A DNA stretch of 64,000 nucleotides from UBA1447 sp964612185. Lineage in GTDB: Bacteria > Bacillota > Clostridia > Oscillospirales > Acutalibacteraceae. Both the position numbers and the translations under genes were made by a program. Shown piece by piece: positions 7,359 through 16,492 of the stretch (the stretch's first letter is position 1; each line of letters starts with the position of its first letter). The stretch spans positions 62,001 to 126,000 of the forward strand of contig CAZTCR010000002.1 in NCBI GenBank assembly GCA_964612185.1. Reading direction: 5' to 3'. A model generated the notes under the pieces. That model did no database searches. It was given only the letters and a program-made list of their open reading frames with translations, and was not told where the DNA came from.

Positions 7359-9692
7359 ATGAAGCAAGTTGTATGCGTAAAATGCAAAATCAGGCCTGCC
7401 GTTTTTTTCGTAACCCGTGTTGAGGGCGAAAAAAATTCGCAGGAAGGCTTCTGCATGAAATGCGCAATGGATTTAAATATCGGTCCCGTCAAGCAGATTA
7501 TGCAAAGTATGGGCATCTCGGAAGAAGAATTTGAAGAAATGAGCAATCAGTTCAATAGTTTCATTGAAAACGCCGACGGTACCGGATTCACGCCCGGCGG
7601 CGCAGGAACCGTGCCGTTTCTTCAATCGCTCGGACAAATGAACTTGGGGGAGTTTAAACCCGAAGAGTCGTCTATGTTTGAGGATGTGCCGGACGAGCAA
7701 CCGGATGGTCAACCGACGCGGAAAGAAGAACGGACGCCGGGCAAAAAAAGAAGCAGGAGCAAAGAAGGGGACGAGAATAAACGCAAATTTTTACCCCTGT
7801 ATTGTACGGATTTGACAGCGAAGGCAAGGGCAGGTCAAATTGACAGAATCATCGGCCGTGAAAATGAGATCTACAGAACCGTTCAAATTCTTTGTCGCCG
7901 CTCAAAAAACAATCCCTGTCTAATCGGCGAACCGGGTGTCGGGAAAACCGCCATTGCCGAAGGACTGGCCTTGCGAATCGCCAGCGGCGATGTACCGGCT
8001 AAACTTGCGAAAAAGGAAATTCATCTTCTCGACTTAACAGCGCTCGTCGCAGGCACCCAGTTCAGGGGACAGTTCGAAAGCCGTATCAAGGGACTTGTTG
8101 ACGAGGTTAAAGCGGAAGGCAACATCATTCTGTTTATTGACGAAGTTCACAATCTTGTCGGTTCCGGCGATGCCGAAGGCTCCATGAATGCTGCGAATAT
8201 TCTCAAACCCTCCCTCTCAAGGGGAGAGGTTCAGATTATCGGCGCGACGACCTTCAACGAGTATCGCAAGTATATTGAGAAAGACGCGGCGCTCGAGCGG
8301 CGTCTGCAGCCGGTTAAAATTGAAGAACCATCGGTGGAGGATACTTACCAAATGCTCCTTGGTATCAAGGATTATTATGAGAACTATCATCGGGTTGCCA
8401 TCAGCGACTCTCTGATTTACAGAGCAGTCATCCTGTCAGAACGATATATCAATGACCGTTTTCTGCCGGATAAAGCGATCGATTTGCTGGACGAAGCCTG
8501 CACCTGCGCGAATTTGAGAAACAAGCATATCAGCGAGTGGGAAGTGGCGGAAAACAAACTTGCGGAGCTTACAGCCACGCATAAATTGGACACAGAAAAT
8601 GTTGATGATGTTGATTTTGAAGAAATTGCGCGCCTCAAAGCCGAAATATCCGCGCTTGAAAATAATATGGACAACCTCAAGGATCTGGCCTCAGATAACG
8701 CCGTGACAGAAGAAGATCTGGCGAAGGTGATACAGCTTTGGACCGGAATACCCGCGCAAAAAGTGATTGAAAGTGATTTGCGCAGACTCGCGGATTTGGA
8801 AAAAAAGTTGAAACAAAAAATAATCGGGCAAGATGCCGCCGTTGAACTCGTTGCCGCGGCAATCCGGCGCGGGCGTGTGCAGATTAACCCGAGGCGCCGG
8901 CCGTCATCCTTTATATTTGTCGGGCCGACCGGTGTGGGTAAAACCGAGCTTGTTAAGCAGCTTGCCTGCGAACTGTTTGATACGCCGGAAACGCTTATCC
9001 GGCTGGACATGTCAGAGTTTATGGAAAAACACTCCGTTTCGCGGATCATCGGTTCACCCCCCGGTTATGTCGGCTATGACGAAGCAGGCCAGCTGACCGA
9101 AAAAGTACGGCGCAAACCCTATTCGGTTCTGCTTTTTGATGAGATTGAAAAAGCGCATCCCGATGTGATGAACATTCTCCTTCAAATCCTGGATGAGGGG
9201 AAAATTACCGATGCGCAGGGCAGAACGGTCAGTTTTGAAAACACCGTGATAATCATGACATCAAACGCCGGCAGTGATAAAAAAGAAGGCGCGCTCGGAT
9301 TCACCAAGAGCAAGGGCGACGCTTCAAAAGAAAAAGTGCTCAAAGCCCTATCAGACTTTCTTCGCCCGGAGTTTATAGGGCGCGTTGACGAAATCGCGGT
9401 TTTCAACGAGTTGTCCGTCGAGGATTATGAGCGGATTGCAGTGCTGATGCTTGAGGAACTCGTCGAACCGCTGCGCGACAAAGGTATTCTATTTTCCTGG
9501 GGCACCGATATTCCTGCAGCCCTTGCAAAGCTTTCGGTTGGTGGCACAAGAGGCGCGAGGGACCTGCGCAATGTAATTCGCCGCCGGGTGGAGGATAAAA
9601 TAGCTTCGCTCATTGTCGACAGCATGGGCAGCCCGATCAAAACAGTAACGCTTGTGCTCAACGGGGAAGAAATTGTACTGTTGTCCGCCTGA
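7359..9692 (+). CDS. clpE: ClpE-type ATP-dependent Clp protease ATPase subunit with N-terminal zinc ribbon
   Basis: AAA+ unfoldase of 777 residues. The N-terminus has a four-cysteine zinc ribbon (Cys6, Cys9, Cys32, Cys35) like that of ClpE and McsA, and lacks the Clp-N double repeat of ClpC/ClpA. A charged linker (about 100-140) follows. AAA module 1 has Walker A GEPGVGKT (about 190) and Walker B ILFIDEVHN; a coiled middle region runs about 400-450; AAA module 2 has Walker A GPTGVGKT (about 522) and the D2-small domain. A GALGF loop near residue 645 corresponds to the ClpP-binding tripeptide loop, so it probably docks to ClpP. An AAGGAG box precedes ATG 7359. mcsB, ctsR and clpP are not in the window. 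Confidence 0.87.
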   Translation: MKQVVCVKCKIRPAVFFVTRVEGEKNSQEGFCMKCAMDLNIGPVKQIMQSMGISEEEFEEMSNQFNSFIENADGTGFTPGGAGTVPFLQSLGQMNLGEFKPEESSMFEDVPDEQPDGQPTRKEERTPGKKRSRSKEGDENKRKFLPLYCTDLTAKARAGQIDRIIGRENEIYRTVQILCRRSKNNPCLIGEPGVGKTAIAEGLALRIASGDVPAKLAKKEIHLLDLTALVAGTQFRGQFESRIKGLVDEVKAEGNIILFIDEVHNLVGSGDAEGSMNAANILKPSLSRGEVQIIGATTFNEYRKYIEKDAALERRLQPVKIEEPSVEDTYQMLLGIKDYYENYHRVAISDSLIYRAVILSERYINDRFLPDKAIDLLDEACTCANLRNKHISEWEVAENKLAELTATHKLDTENVDDVDFEEIARLKAEISALENNMDNLKDLASDNAVTEEDLAKVIQLWTGIPAQKVIESDLRRLADLEKKLKQKIIGQDAAVELVAAAIRRGRVQINPRRRPSSFIFVGPTGVGKTELVKQLACELFDTPETLIRLDMSEFMEKHSVSRIIGSPPGYVGYDEAGQLTEKVRRKPYSVLLFDEIEKAHPDVMNILLQILDEGKITDAQGRTVSFENTVIIMTSNAGSDKKEGALGFTKSKGDASKEKVLKALSDFLRPEFIGRVDEIAVFNELSVEDYERIAVLMLEELVEPLRDKGILFSWGTDIPAALAKLSVGGTRGARDLRNVIRRRVEDKIASLIVDSMGSPIKTVTLVLNGEEIVLLSA

Positions 9693-9727
9693 AAACGCGA
9701 TTGTGACCATTTAAATCAGAAAAATTA

Positions 9728-9774
9728 AAACAGTAAAAATCGCGGATTCAGGCGATTTTTACTGTTTGTTTTTT
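9728..9774 (+). terminator. Rho-independent terminator, bidirectional
   Basis: A perfect 16-base-pair inverted repeat (9728-9743 with 9752-9767) is followed by a T-run at 9768-9774 on the plus strand. On the minus strand it is also followed by a T-rich stretch. It lies between the convergent clpE and PH-domain genes. Confidence 0.9.
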
Positions 9775-9790
9775 ATAACCGAATGAAGTG

Positions 9791-10207
9791 CTAGTTGCCG
9801 TCCGCGTCCATGTCTTGATCAAAGTCACCCATGAGTTCGCCTGACCTGAAACGCATGCGCAGCCGCTCATTCTCTACCCGCTCATCCAGCGCGGTTTTGA
9901 AAACCACACAATGCTTAATATTGCGTATTTCAAGCACCGGATTGGTTTTATCGGACGACCGTATAAGCAGCGTGCCGAGCCCCGCCATTTTTTGAAATAA
10001 AGTCCGCTTAATGGATACATCCATCACCCTGAACAAAAGAAGATCGTCTTGTGTGGAAGTCAACAAGCCTTTGTTCATTTGTAAACTTTTTGTTGTTAGC
10101 GTGTACTTGGTGAAGGTGAAAGGCAAACCGAAAAACAACCAGCGTTTTCTTTCTTTGTAAACCTTCGTGTCAAGCGTGGCATCATTTTCCTGGGTATTTT
10201 CGTTCAT
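9791..10207 (-). CDS. PH domain-containing protein (bacterial PH, YdbS-like)
   Basis: A 138-residue protein without obvious membrane segments. The central part (KERKRWLFFGLPFTFTKYTL, KGLLTSTQDDLLLFRVMDV, FQKMAGLGTLLIRSSD, VLEIRNIKHC) matches the bacterial PH-domain pattern of an R-W/FGLPFTFT-Y strand pair, a 'LLLFRVMDV' strand and a 'G-G-T-L-I-S-D' strand. The C-terminal residues are acidic. It is the last of three minus-strand genes, 55 bases behind the CmpB-like protein. The function is unknown; bacterial PH domains of this type are often tied to the membrane or to stress responses. Confidence 0.7.
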   Translation of the reverse strand: MNENTQENDATLDTKVYKERKRWLFFGLPFTFTKYTLTTKSLQMNKGLLTSTQDDLLLFRVMDVSIKRTLFQKMAGLGTLLIRSSDKTNPVLEIRNIKHCVVFKTALDERVENERLRMRFRSGELMGDFDQDMDADGN

Positions 10208-10262
10208 CCTAAATCCTCCTTAAAAAGTTTTTATTCCGGCAAGCAAAGCAACGCTGACGGTG

Positions 10263-11180
10263 TCAGTACATCTCTTCGTCATCGTCGGTAATCCGTTTTT
10301 TAATCTCATTGAGCAGTTCTTCCAACAAATGAAGTTGATTATTAGCGATTCTTCTAAAGTTGGGATATCCGTTTATCAGCCGGTTGATTTTTTCTCTGCC
10401 TTTTTTCCTTTCCGCCTTTTTCCCGCGCAACGGGAATCCGAAGGGTTCTACGATTTCACTCATTTGCCTTGCCATGTCGCCGCGCCATGCCGCGAATCTT
10501 TCAACTCGTTTGGCCGCGGAGGCTTGAATTCCGTCAAATTTTACCTCCACATTGCTCTTAATATCGTTTGCGACACTCGTTATGGTATCCGTCAATTTGT
10601 GAACTCTGTCCATGACTTTTTTAACATCCATCGCGTTGCGCACTGCGTTGATGATATCAAGCACAAAGATGAACAGGATGACTGAAATCAAAATGTATAT
10701 TCTTTTCGGCTGCGCCGGGGGAAACAGGCTTTCGGCATACCGGGAAAAAAACGGATGAATCAGATAAACAAAAACCAGGGACGCAATGCCCCAATACAGG
10801 GTATGCTGCAGACAAATCCGGCCTTGAATGTTAAACGGTTTCTCGCTGTAATCCCACCAGCGGGCGTGGAAAAGCTTTTCCATCGCAAGGCTTGTGATGA
10901 ATTCGACGATGTCGGCGAGGATCATGCCAACGATGAAAACAAGCAGGGGAGTAATCGACACGCCGAACACGCTGACCGGGGCGGGCGTCATTTCTTTAAG
11001 CGGTTTGAGACAAACAATCATCACCAGCGCTCCTGCACCGTAGATCGGGCACAGCGGACCGGTTAAAAATCCACGGTTAATCCATTTGTGTTCACCAAGG
11101 GAACAATAAATCGATTCAACCAGCCAACCCAAAGCACTGTAAAAAAAATAATAAACAGCCAGTAGTGAAAGAGTGTACAT
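10263..11180 (-). CDS. CmpB-like integral membrane protein (putative ABC transporter permease family)
   Basis: A 305-residue membrane protein that matches the family annotated as 'putative ABC transporter permease' (ABC_trans_CmpB): YYFFYSALGWLVESIYCSLGEHKWINRGFLTGPLCPIYGAGA at the N-terminus, then LADIVEFITSLAMEKLFHARWWDYSEKPFNIQGRICLQ. About five to six helices fill residues 1-185. The C-terminal 120 residues are cytoplasmic, charged and probably helical. No ATPase partner lies nearby, so real ABC transport activity is doubtful. It is 29 bases behind the HD-domain gene, likely in the same operon. Confidence 0.72.
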   Translation of the reverse strand: MYTLSLLAVYYFFYSALGWLVESIYCSLGEHKWINRGFLTGPLCPIYGAGALVMIVCLKPLKEMTPAPVSVFGVSITPLLVFIVGMILADIVEFITSLAMEKLFHARWWDYSEKPFNIQGRICLQHTLYWGIASLVFVYLIHPFFSRYAESLFPPAQPKRIYILISVILFIFVLDIINAVRNAMDVKKVMDRVHKLTDTITSVANDIKSNVEVKFDGIQASAAKRVERFAAWRGDMARQMSEIVEPFGFPLRGKKAERKKGREKINRLINGYPNFRRIANNQLHLLEELLNEIKKRITDDDEEMY

Positions 11181-11209
11181 ATAATTACTCCAAATCCGCG
11201 CAGATTGTT

Positions 11210-11752
11210 CTATTTGATTTTATCGATTTGTGCGTAGAAGCGGTTTCTGTATTTTTGGGAGAGGGAAATCTGCAGCTCTTTGGTCGCACAGTATTTATCC
11301 GCCAGGCTGACGATGAAAGCTTCCTTATACCGCGGGGGCAATGGCGTTAGCGGCCACATATGCCTCATTATAATATTTTCTGTTTTTTTGTCAAGATCAC
11401 CGCACAGCGCACGGGCGTTTTTTAAGGCGAAGCGGGGGTGCAGATAACCGTGCGGACGGTGGCTCCAATCATTTTCACGCCAGTCATAATAGAATAAGTC
11501 GTGCAGTATGCCCCCTTTGGCAGCTGTTGCCCAGTCCAAGCCGAGCTTCCTGCACATTCGAAAACTTAAATATGAAACACTGGTAATGTGCTGCAGACGG
11601 TTGATTTGCAAATGCTGCTCAAAATCCTGTAAACTTTTTACTTCCGGGGAGCTATAGAGTGCCGAAATACAAGCTATGAATGCCGTGTCTTCCAGCTTTT
11701 CCGGATGGTAAGAAAGCAGATATGCATCGTAAAGCTTACTCAAGTGTTTCAC
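11210..11752 (-). CDS. HD domain-containing protein (predicted metal-dependent phosphohydrolase)
   Basis: A 180-residue HD-superfamily protein. The metal-ligand pattern is visible as HITSVSYLS (first His), GGILHDLFYYD (the HD pair), two further histidines in 'HRPHGYLHPRFA' and 'IIMRHMWP', and the closing Asp in VSLADKY. The substrate is unknown. ATG 11752 lies just downstream of the tRNA-Ser terminator on the same strand, so transcription could be read-through from the tRNA promoter or start from an unseen promoter. It heads the three-gene minus-strand set HD / CmpB-like / PH. Confidence 0.75.
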   Translation of the reverse strand: MKHLSKLYDAYLLSYHPEKLEDTAFIACISALYSSPEVKSLQDFEQHLQINRLQHITSVSYLSFRMCRKLGLDWATAAKGGILHDLFYYDWRENDWSHRPHGYLHPRFALKNARALCGDLDKKTENIIMRHMWPLTPLPPRYKEAFIVSLADKYCATKELQISLSQKYRNRFYAQIDKIK

Positions 11753-11761
11753 CCCGTATCG

Positions 11762-11799
11762 GAAAAAATAAGCCGCCGTATCAAGTTGATTCGGCGGCT
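11762..11799 (-). terminator. Rho-independent terminator of tRNA-Ser
   Basis: An 8-base-pair GC-rich stem (AGCCGCCG pairing with CGGCGGCT, 11771-11799) is followed on the minus strand by TATTTTTTCC. It lies 12 bases beyond the tRNA-Ser 3' end and just upstream of the HD-domain gene. Confidence 0.82.
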
Positions 11800-11810
11800 C
11801 CGGTGCCAGA

Positions 11811-11902
11811 TGGCGGAGAGCAAGGGATTCGAACCCTCGAAGCCGTTTTGCGACTTACACGATTTCCAGTCGTGCTCCTTAGACCAACTCGGACAACTCT
11901 CC
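11811..11902 (-). tRNA. tRNA-Ser (GGA)
   Basis: The 92-nt minus-strand sequence folds as a class II tRNA with a long variable arm. The acceptor GGAGAGT pairs with GCTCTCC; the discriminator is G and CCA is encoded. The anticodon loop CTGGAAA gives anticodon GGA (serine). The T arm GGTTCGAATCC is intact. Confidence 0.95.
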
Positions 11903-11935
11903 GTGTGGCAGACTCTGCGATTTTGGCACCTGACT

Positions 11936-11964
11936 ATTATAGCCAAACCTCGTGTCAAAATCAA
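11936..11964 (-). promoter_or_regulatory. Promoter of tRNA-Ser
   Basis: On the minus strand TTGATT (11959-11964) and TATAAT (11936-11941) are separated by 17 bases. The -10 is about 34 bases from the tRNA 5' end. A second TTGACA overlaps the spacer but is too close to the -10 (11 bases). Confidence 0.65.
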
Positions 11965-12121
11965 GTTATTTTTTTCAAGGTCCGCGGTATGTAAAAATGT
12001 CCGGCTGAATAATAGTTTAGCTGTATGCCGGTCGCCGAAAAATTCATAGCGAAGTAATCGTATGTTTGTTTTTGTTATAATCGAATAAGATAAGAAATCG
12101 AGGAAATCGTTGAAAAATTTA

Positions 12122-12151
12122 TTGACATTTGCTATGTATTTAGTATATACT
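12122..12151 (+). promoter_or_regulatory. Promoter of the dockerin protein gene
   Basis: TTGACA at 12122-12127 and TATACT at 12146-12151 are 18 bases apart. This leaves a leader of about 120 bases before ATG 12278. I see no recognisable riboswitch in that leader. The rest of the 375-base gap (11903-12277) holds the divergent tRNA-Ser promoter. Confidence 0.65.
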
Positions 12152-12277
12152 AACAATGGAGTATGGGAAAATGAAGTTAATATTTTTCTTTTCTGGTTTG
12201 TACGAACAAATCTTGTGAAAAAATGATTCCTTGTACACATGTAAGCAATTGCCTATTTATTTTGGAGGTGCATTTTA

Positions 12278-15200
12278 ATGAAGCAATCAAAACGGATCCT
12301 CAGCGTACTCATGGCAGTAGTAATGCTGCTCACAGCGGTCCAAATCAACGCTTTCGCGGCGCATACCAGTTATGTGAATGCGGGCGGGTACGACATCCTT
12401 GACAACCCGTATGTTACTCCTGCTCAAGCAGCGTCCATGCTTTTGGACATGGTTGACGCTATGCTGGCAAAAGAGGATATGACCGTACCTGTTGATATTT
12501 ATGTCGGCAGCAAAACAATTGACTTAAGGTCGATAGACCGCGCGACAACATCAATCGATGAATTCTGGAACTGGACATGGATTGACATTGCGTTTGGTGT
12601 GTTGAATTTCGCTGACATTGAAGACATGAATATGACTTGGATTGAGAATTGCCCGCTCAGAACCGATGCGGGTAAAACCGATCTTGATGTTGTACTGGCG
12701 CTTTGCAGATTCTTAAAAGACAACTCTAACCGTATCGGTAAAATCATTGATGACACTTTCGATTATGGATTTGTCGAAACGGTTACGGATTTACCGGACA
12801 CCATTCATAATGTCCCGGGAACGCTCAAGGACAGCGTTCTTAAGTCATTAAATGATGGCGTCGTACCTCCCGCAGGCACAACGGTTGACAGTCTCGTCCA
12901 AAAACTTGTTGACAGCGCAATTATCGGTGAACTTGACCCGGACACCGGCAAGTATGACGGAGCCCTGCCCGGTCTGCTCGGTAAAACCAATATCAGCACC
13001 ACCAGTGTATACACCTTATTTACCGATGCCATCAACGCCGGAATTGAAGGGCTGGTTGTGCCCGGGCTTTCCACCCTTTTGCTGGGGCTTGCCGGGGTGG
13101 AGTTTTCACCGGAATATCCGGGCGGAAACCCTGAAGGCGCCGAGAACCTGGACATGATTATCGGCTTGCTCTCCGAAATCGGCGGGGAAATTCCCTATAC
13201 ACCGGAAGACTTGCTGACACCGCTGTCCCAAATGAATGCCGCGCTTACATACATGCTTGTTGACGGTGGCATGGATGTATATTTCTATCTGGATGATACG
13301 GGGCTTCATATCACACCCGCCTTTGTAGAGTTGTTCGACGGTTTAATAAGAGTTGCGCTGACACTTATTCCGAATCTTGGTTTCTTGAAGAATACAAAAG
13401 TGTTCAAAACCGAAGCAGAAGTGATGGCAATGACAACGCCGGACTGCTACGCGTATCTTGCCCGCTTGCTGCTCAACGAATTCGTCGAGTTTGCGGACAT
13501 TCCGGAAACTGCGTCTACGGTCAGGTCTGTATTTACCTATTTGCTCATCAGTTTGGCAAAAGATGTTCTGCCGGATACCAATTTTGACATGATGGTTGCC
13601 GCCGGCACCTTAAACCCCTTTACGGATGGTATCTTTGTTGTCGCCGCCCCGCTCATGCGGTACTATCTCAACGGCTTGCTTCCGATTGACATCCCGGCCG
13701 GTTTGAACTTTGAACAGGTTATCGGCTTCGTTTTTGATTGGTTCCTCGGCAAGTACGGCGGGCTGTTCTATACCGGAAGTATTCTGTCTACTGACACCGT
13801 ATGGCAGAAGATTGACAAGGTTCTTTTCAGTATTATTCCTATCAACTGGCTGCCCGCGCAGTTTACCGGGTCCAAATACATCGTGATGGACTGGCTGATT
13901 GGCAACATTCTTGACTTCAACTATGTCGGTTTGCTCAGTATTGTAAAAAGAAATCCGAACTCGGAACTGAACAACAGTGTTGTAAAAGTATTGCTGAATA
14001 CGGTTGCCCGTTTCCTGAAGAGCATGATTGGCAACAACACAATCCTTCCGATGAATCTTCCGTCACTCGATTCAGTATTCACCAAAGCGAATCTTCGCTC
14101 AACCATTCAACAGCTTTGCCAATACCTGTACGACAACGGCAACAGCTTGCTCGGCACGCTCTTCCCGTTGGTCACGCAAGTGATGGGTATTTGGACAAAA
14201 GAAACCTATATCCGCAAAGCCCCGGCGGGCGCGCCGTTGGTGAGCATTCCTGCGCTTCAAAGTCTGTTGGACTCCTATACGCCGCGAAATTTGAATGCGG
14301 ATTTGCAGTATTATGAGACGGGCTACAATTTCTTCGGCGCCGAAGATTTCACCGAGCTGCGCAACTACTTCAACTACAAACAAGCCAAGACAGAAGTGCA
14401 GGGGCTGCTTGACGCTTACGCAGAGGACCCCGAGACGCTTGATTTGCAGAAGAACACCGATGCAGCTTACAGGGTTACTTTCTATTTCAACAGGTTGACA
14501 AAGCGGCCAACACTAAGCACCACACAATTGTTATTGGAAATGAAAAAAGCGCTTGAGCAAAATGAGTATCTGCAGGAGGATTACACCGCGAAGAGTTGGG
14601 CTGTCTATCAGACCGCGCTTCAGTTTGCGGAAAAAGTGCGCGTTGGTGTAGTCTTGGGCGAGTCCTGGATACGGCAGTCCACCATTTCGGCGGCCAGGCA
14701 GAACCTATTCAAAGCTGTTAAAGGTTTGACTGACTTTGTACCTTACGCCGACTACACACAGCTTGATATGTACATCGCCGAAGCTTTAGACAGGCTGGCT
14801 AACTTGCCTGCCGGTATTTTCACACCGGAAAGTATTCAGGACTTGCAGGATGCCATTACCACGGCGCAAGGTGTTGACAGATTTGTTTCTTACGAGGAAC
14901 AAGCAACTGTAGATGATGTTGCGGCTCAGCTTTATACGGCGATGTATGGACTTGCTTATATTCTTTCACCCGCTCTAAGCCCGATTCCTGATTCCGTAAA
15001 CGATTACTGGGGCAATCCGATTACACCGGTTGTCAACACGACCAGACGATTTATTTACGGATTAGCCCCTGGCGGGTTCAGTTTAAGTTTCTTTGATTTG
15101 GTCGGCGGCGCTTCTGCTTCAATCATATTTACCCAGCAAGGCAAAGGCACCGGCACCAGGGTAAGGCTCATGTCCGGCGGGTCTCTGATTGCCACTTACA

Positions 15201-15439
15201 CGGTTGTTCTCTTCGGTGATGTGAACGGTGATGGCAATATTGACGACGGCGACAGCGGTCAAATCGTAGACTATGAGAACTACCTGTACAACTGGACCGG
15301 TAGCCCGGACAAACGCTTTGCCGCGGATATCAACGGCGACGGCGTCATAGATTCCATTGATTCCGGCATTGTAACGGATGTTCTCAATTACATGAAAACT
15401 GTTGACCAGATTTCCGGTTTAGCGCAACCTCTGGTTTAA
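12278..15439 (+). CDS. Large secreted protein with FIVAR-like repeats and C-terminal type I dockerin
   Basis: A 1053-residue exported protein. The signal peptide is about residues 1-28 (positively charged start, LSVLMAVVMLLTAVQINAFAA). Residues about 30-730 are an unrecognised, largely hydrophobic helical region without catalytic motifs I can name. Residues about 755-895 contain two tandem stretches resembling FIVAR repeats ('LEQNEYLQEDYTAKSW...' and 'YTQLDMYIAEALDRLANL...'). The last 75 residues are a dockerin: two calcium-loop repeats, DVNGDGNIDDGDS and DINGDGVIDSIDS, each followed by a helix. Dockerins bind cohesins, so it may sit in a surface complex; no cohesin is in the window. A TTGGAGG box precedes the ATG. 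Confidence 0.8.
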   Translation: MKQSKRILSVLMAVVMLLTAVQINAFAAHTSYVNAGGYDILDNPYVTPAQAASMLLDMVDAMLAKEDMTVPVDIYVGSKTIDLRSIDRATTSIDEFWNWTWIDIAFGVLNFADIEDMNMTWIENCPLRTDAGKTDLDVVLALCRFLKDNSNRIGKIIDDTFDYGFVETVTDLPDTIHNVPGTLKDSVLKSLNDGVVPPAGTTVDSLVQKLVDSAIIGELDPDTGKYDGALPGLLGKTNISTTSVYTLFTDAINAGIEGLVVPGLSTLLLGLAGVEFSPEYPGGNPEGAENLDMIIGLLSEIGGEIPYTPEDLLTPLSQMNAALTYMLVDGGMDVYFYLDDTGLHITPAFVELFDGLIRVALTLIPNLGFLKNTKVFKTEAEVMAMTTPDCYAYLARLLLNEFVEFADIPETASTVRSVFTYLLISLAKDVLPDTNFDMMVAAGTLNPFTDGIFVVAAPLMRYYLNGLLPIDIPAGLNFEQVIGFVFDWFLGKYGGLFYTGSILSTDTVWQKIDKVLFSIIPINWLPAQFTGSKYIVMDWLIGNILDFNYVGLLSIVKRNPNSELNNSVVKVLLNTVARFLKSMIGNNTILPMNLPSLDSVFTKANLRSTIQQLCQYLYDNGNSLLGTLFPLVTQVMGIWTKETYIRKAPAGAPLVSIPALQSLLDSYTPRNLNADLQYYETGYNFFGAEDFTELRNYFNYKQAKTEVQGLLDAYAEDPETLDLQKNTDAAYRVTFYFNRLTKRPTLSTTQLLLEMKKALEQNEYLQEDYTAKSWAVYQTALQFAEKVRVGVVLGESWIRQSTISAARQNLFKAVKGLTDFVPYADYTQLDMYIAEALDRLANLPAGIFTPESIQDLQDAITTAQGVDRFVSYEEQATVDDVAAQLYTAMYGLAYILSPALSPIPDSVNDYWGNPITPVVNTTRRFIYGLAPGGFSLSFFDLVGGASASIIFTQQGKGTGTRVRLMSGGSLIATYTVVLFGDVNGDGNIDDGDSGQIVDYENYLYNWTGSPDKRFAADINGDGVIDSIDSGIVTDVLNYMKTVDQISGLAQPLV

Positions 15440-15501
15440 CAGATTCGAGCAATCCGTTATATTGGGATACAAAAAACGGATTACAGAAAAGACAAACTAT
15501 T

Positions 15502-15547
15502 AAAGATTTGCCCGTCAGGCGTTCGGTCCGGCGGGCAAATCTTTTTT
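15502..15547 (+). terminator. Rho-independent terminator after the dockerin gene
   Basis: A 13-base-pair perfect stem (15502-15514 with 15532-15544, core GATTTGCCCG/CGGGCAAATC) ends in a T-run. Confidence 0.92.
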
Positions 15548-15559
15548 ACCGGTTTTGCC

Positions 15560-15589
15560 TTGCGGATATAGCGTTCATTATGATATAAT
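15560..15589 (+). promoter_or_regulatory. Extended -10 promoter for the isomerase pair
   Basis: TTGCGG (15560-15565), an 18-base spacer and TATAAT (15584-15589) with an upstream TG (TGaTATAAT). ATG 15631 follows 41 bases later with an AAGGAG ribosome binding site. Confidence 0.65.
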
Positions 15590-15630
15590 CATAAAGTACT
15601 AACACCAATTAATTTCAAGGAGTTTTCTGC

Positions 15631-16476
15631 ATGTTAAAATTTCCAATCGGCGTGATAATTGACAGCTTCAGAACAGATATTCCTACTGCGGTGAAAAAAG
15701 CATCCGCGGTCGGCGCGCAGGGCATCCAAGTTTATTCCACCTATGGCGAAATGGCGCCGGAGAACCTTTCAACAGCCAAACGCAAAGAGTTTGCCGCCTT
15801 GGTGGCAGACAACGGTCTTCAAATATCCGCGCTCTGCGGAGACTTGGGCGGTGGAGGCTTTACCCAAAAAGCGATGAACAAAGATAAGGTTAGCCGGTCA
15901 AAAGAAATTTTAAACCTTGCCAAAGAGCTTGGCACCGATGTGGTTACCACACACATCGGTGTGGTGCCGGACGACCCGGGTAATGACCGTTACAAAATTA
16001 TGCAGGAAGCTTGCCGGGAATTGGCAGAATATGCTGACACGCTTGATGCCCATTTTGCGATTGAAACCGGTCCGGAAACTTCTTTCGTCTTAAAAAACTT
16101 TTTAGACTCGCTGCAATCAAAGGGTGTAGCCGTCAACCTGGACCCCGCAAACCTTGTGATGGTCACCGGGGACGACCCTGTTCAAGCCGTATACAACCTG
16201 CGTGATTATATTGTGCACACCCACGCAAAAGACGGCAAGCAGCTCTTCTTTAAAGATCCGGAAGTGGTATATGGTCTGAAGAAACCCGTCATTGTTACCG
16301 GTTCATCTTTTGAAGAAGTCCCGCTGGGCGAAGGGCAGGTTGACTGGCCAAAGTATTTGGCAGCCCTTCATGATATCGGCTATAAAGGCTTCCTGACCAT
16401 TGAGCGTGAAGTCGGGAATAATCCGGAACAAGATATCCGCAACGCGGTACAGTTCTTAAAACAATTAATGGCATAA
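15631..16476 (+). CDS. Sugar phosphate isomerase/epimerase family TIM-barrel protein
   Basis: A 281-residue member of the xylose isomerase-like/AP endonuclease 2 TIM-barrel superfamily. Likely metal ligands can be seen in the usual order: Glu in AIETGPE (about residue 148), Asp in NLDPANL (about 170), His in HTHAKDGK (about 197) and Glu in TIEREVG (about 255). The exact sugar substrate is unknown. The second barrel gene follows after 16 bases, so the two probably act on related substrates or in sequence. An AAGGAG box precedes the ATG. Confidence 0.78.
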   Translation: MLKFPIGVIIDSFRTDIPTAVKKASAVGAQGIQVYSTYGEMAPENLSTAKRKEFAALVADNGLQISALCGDLGGGGFTQKAMNKDKVSRSKEILNLAKELGTDVVTTHIGVVPDDPGNDRYKIMQEACRELAEYADTLDAHFAIETGPETSFVLKNFLDSLQSKGVAVNLDPANLVMVTGDDPVQAVYNLRDYIVHTHAKDGKQLFFKDPEVVYGLKKPVIVTGSSFEEVPLGEGQVDWPKYLAALHDIGYKGFLTIEREVGNNPEQDIRNAVQFLKQLMA

Positions 16477-16492
16477 GGAGGGAACTTGAGTT

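Noticed and set aside
10263..11180. Functional ABC importer permease
   Set aside because: The family name suggests this, but no ATPase or binding protein is encoded nearby and no EAA loop is seen.
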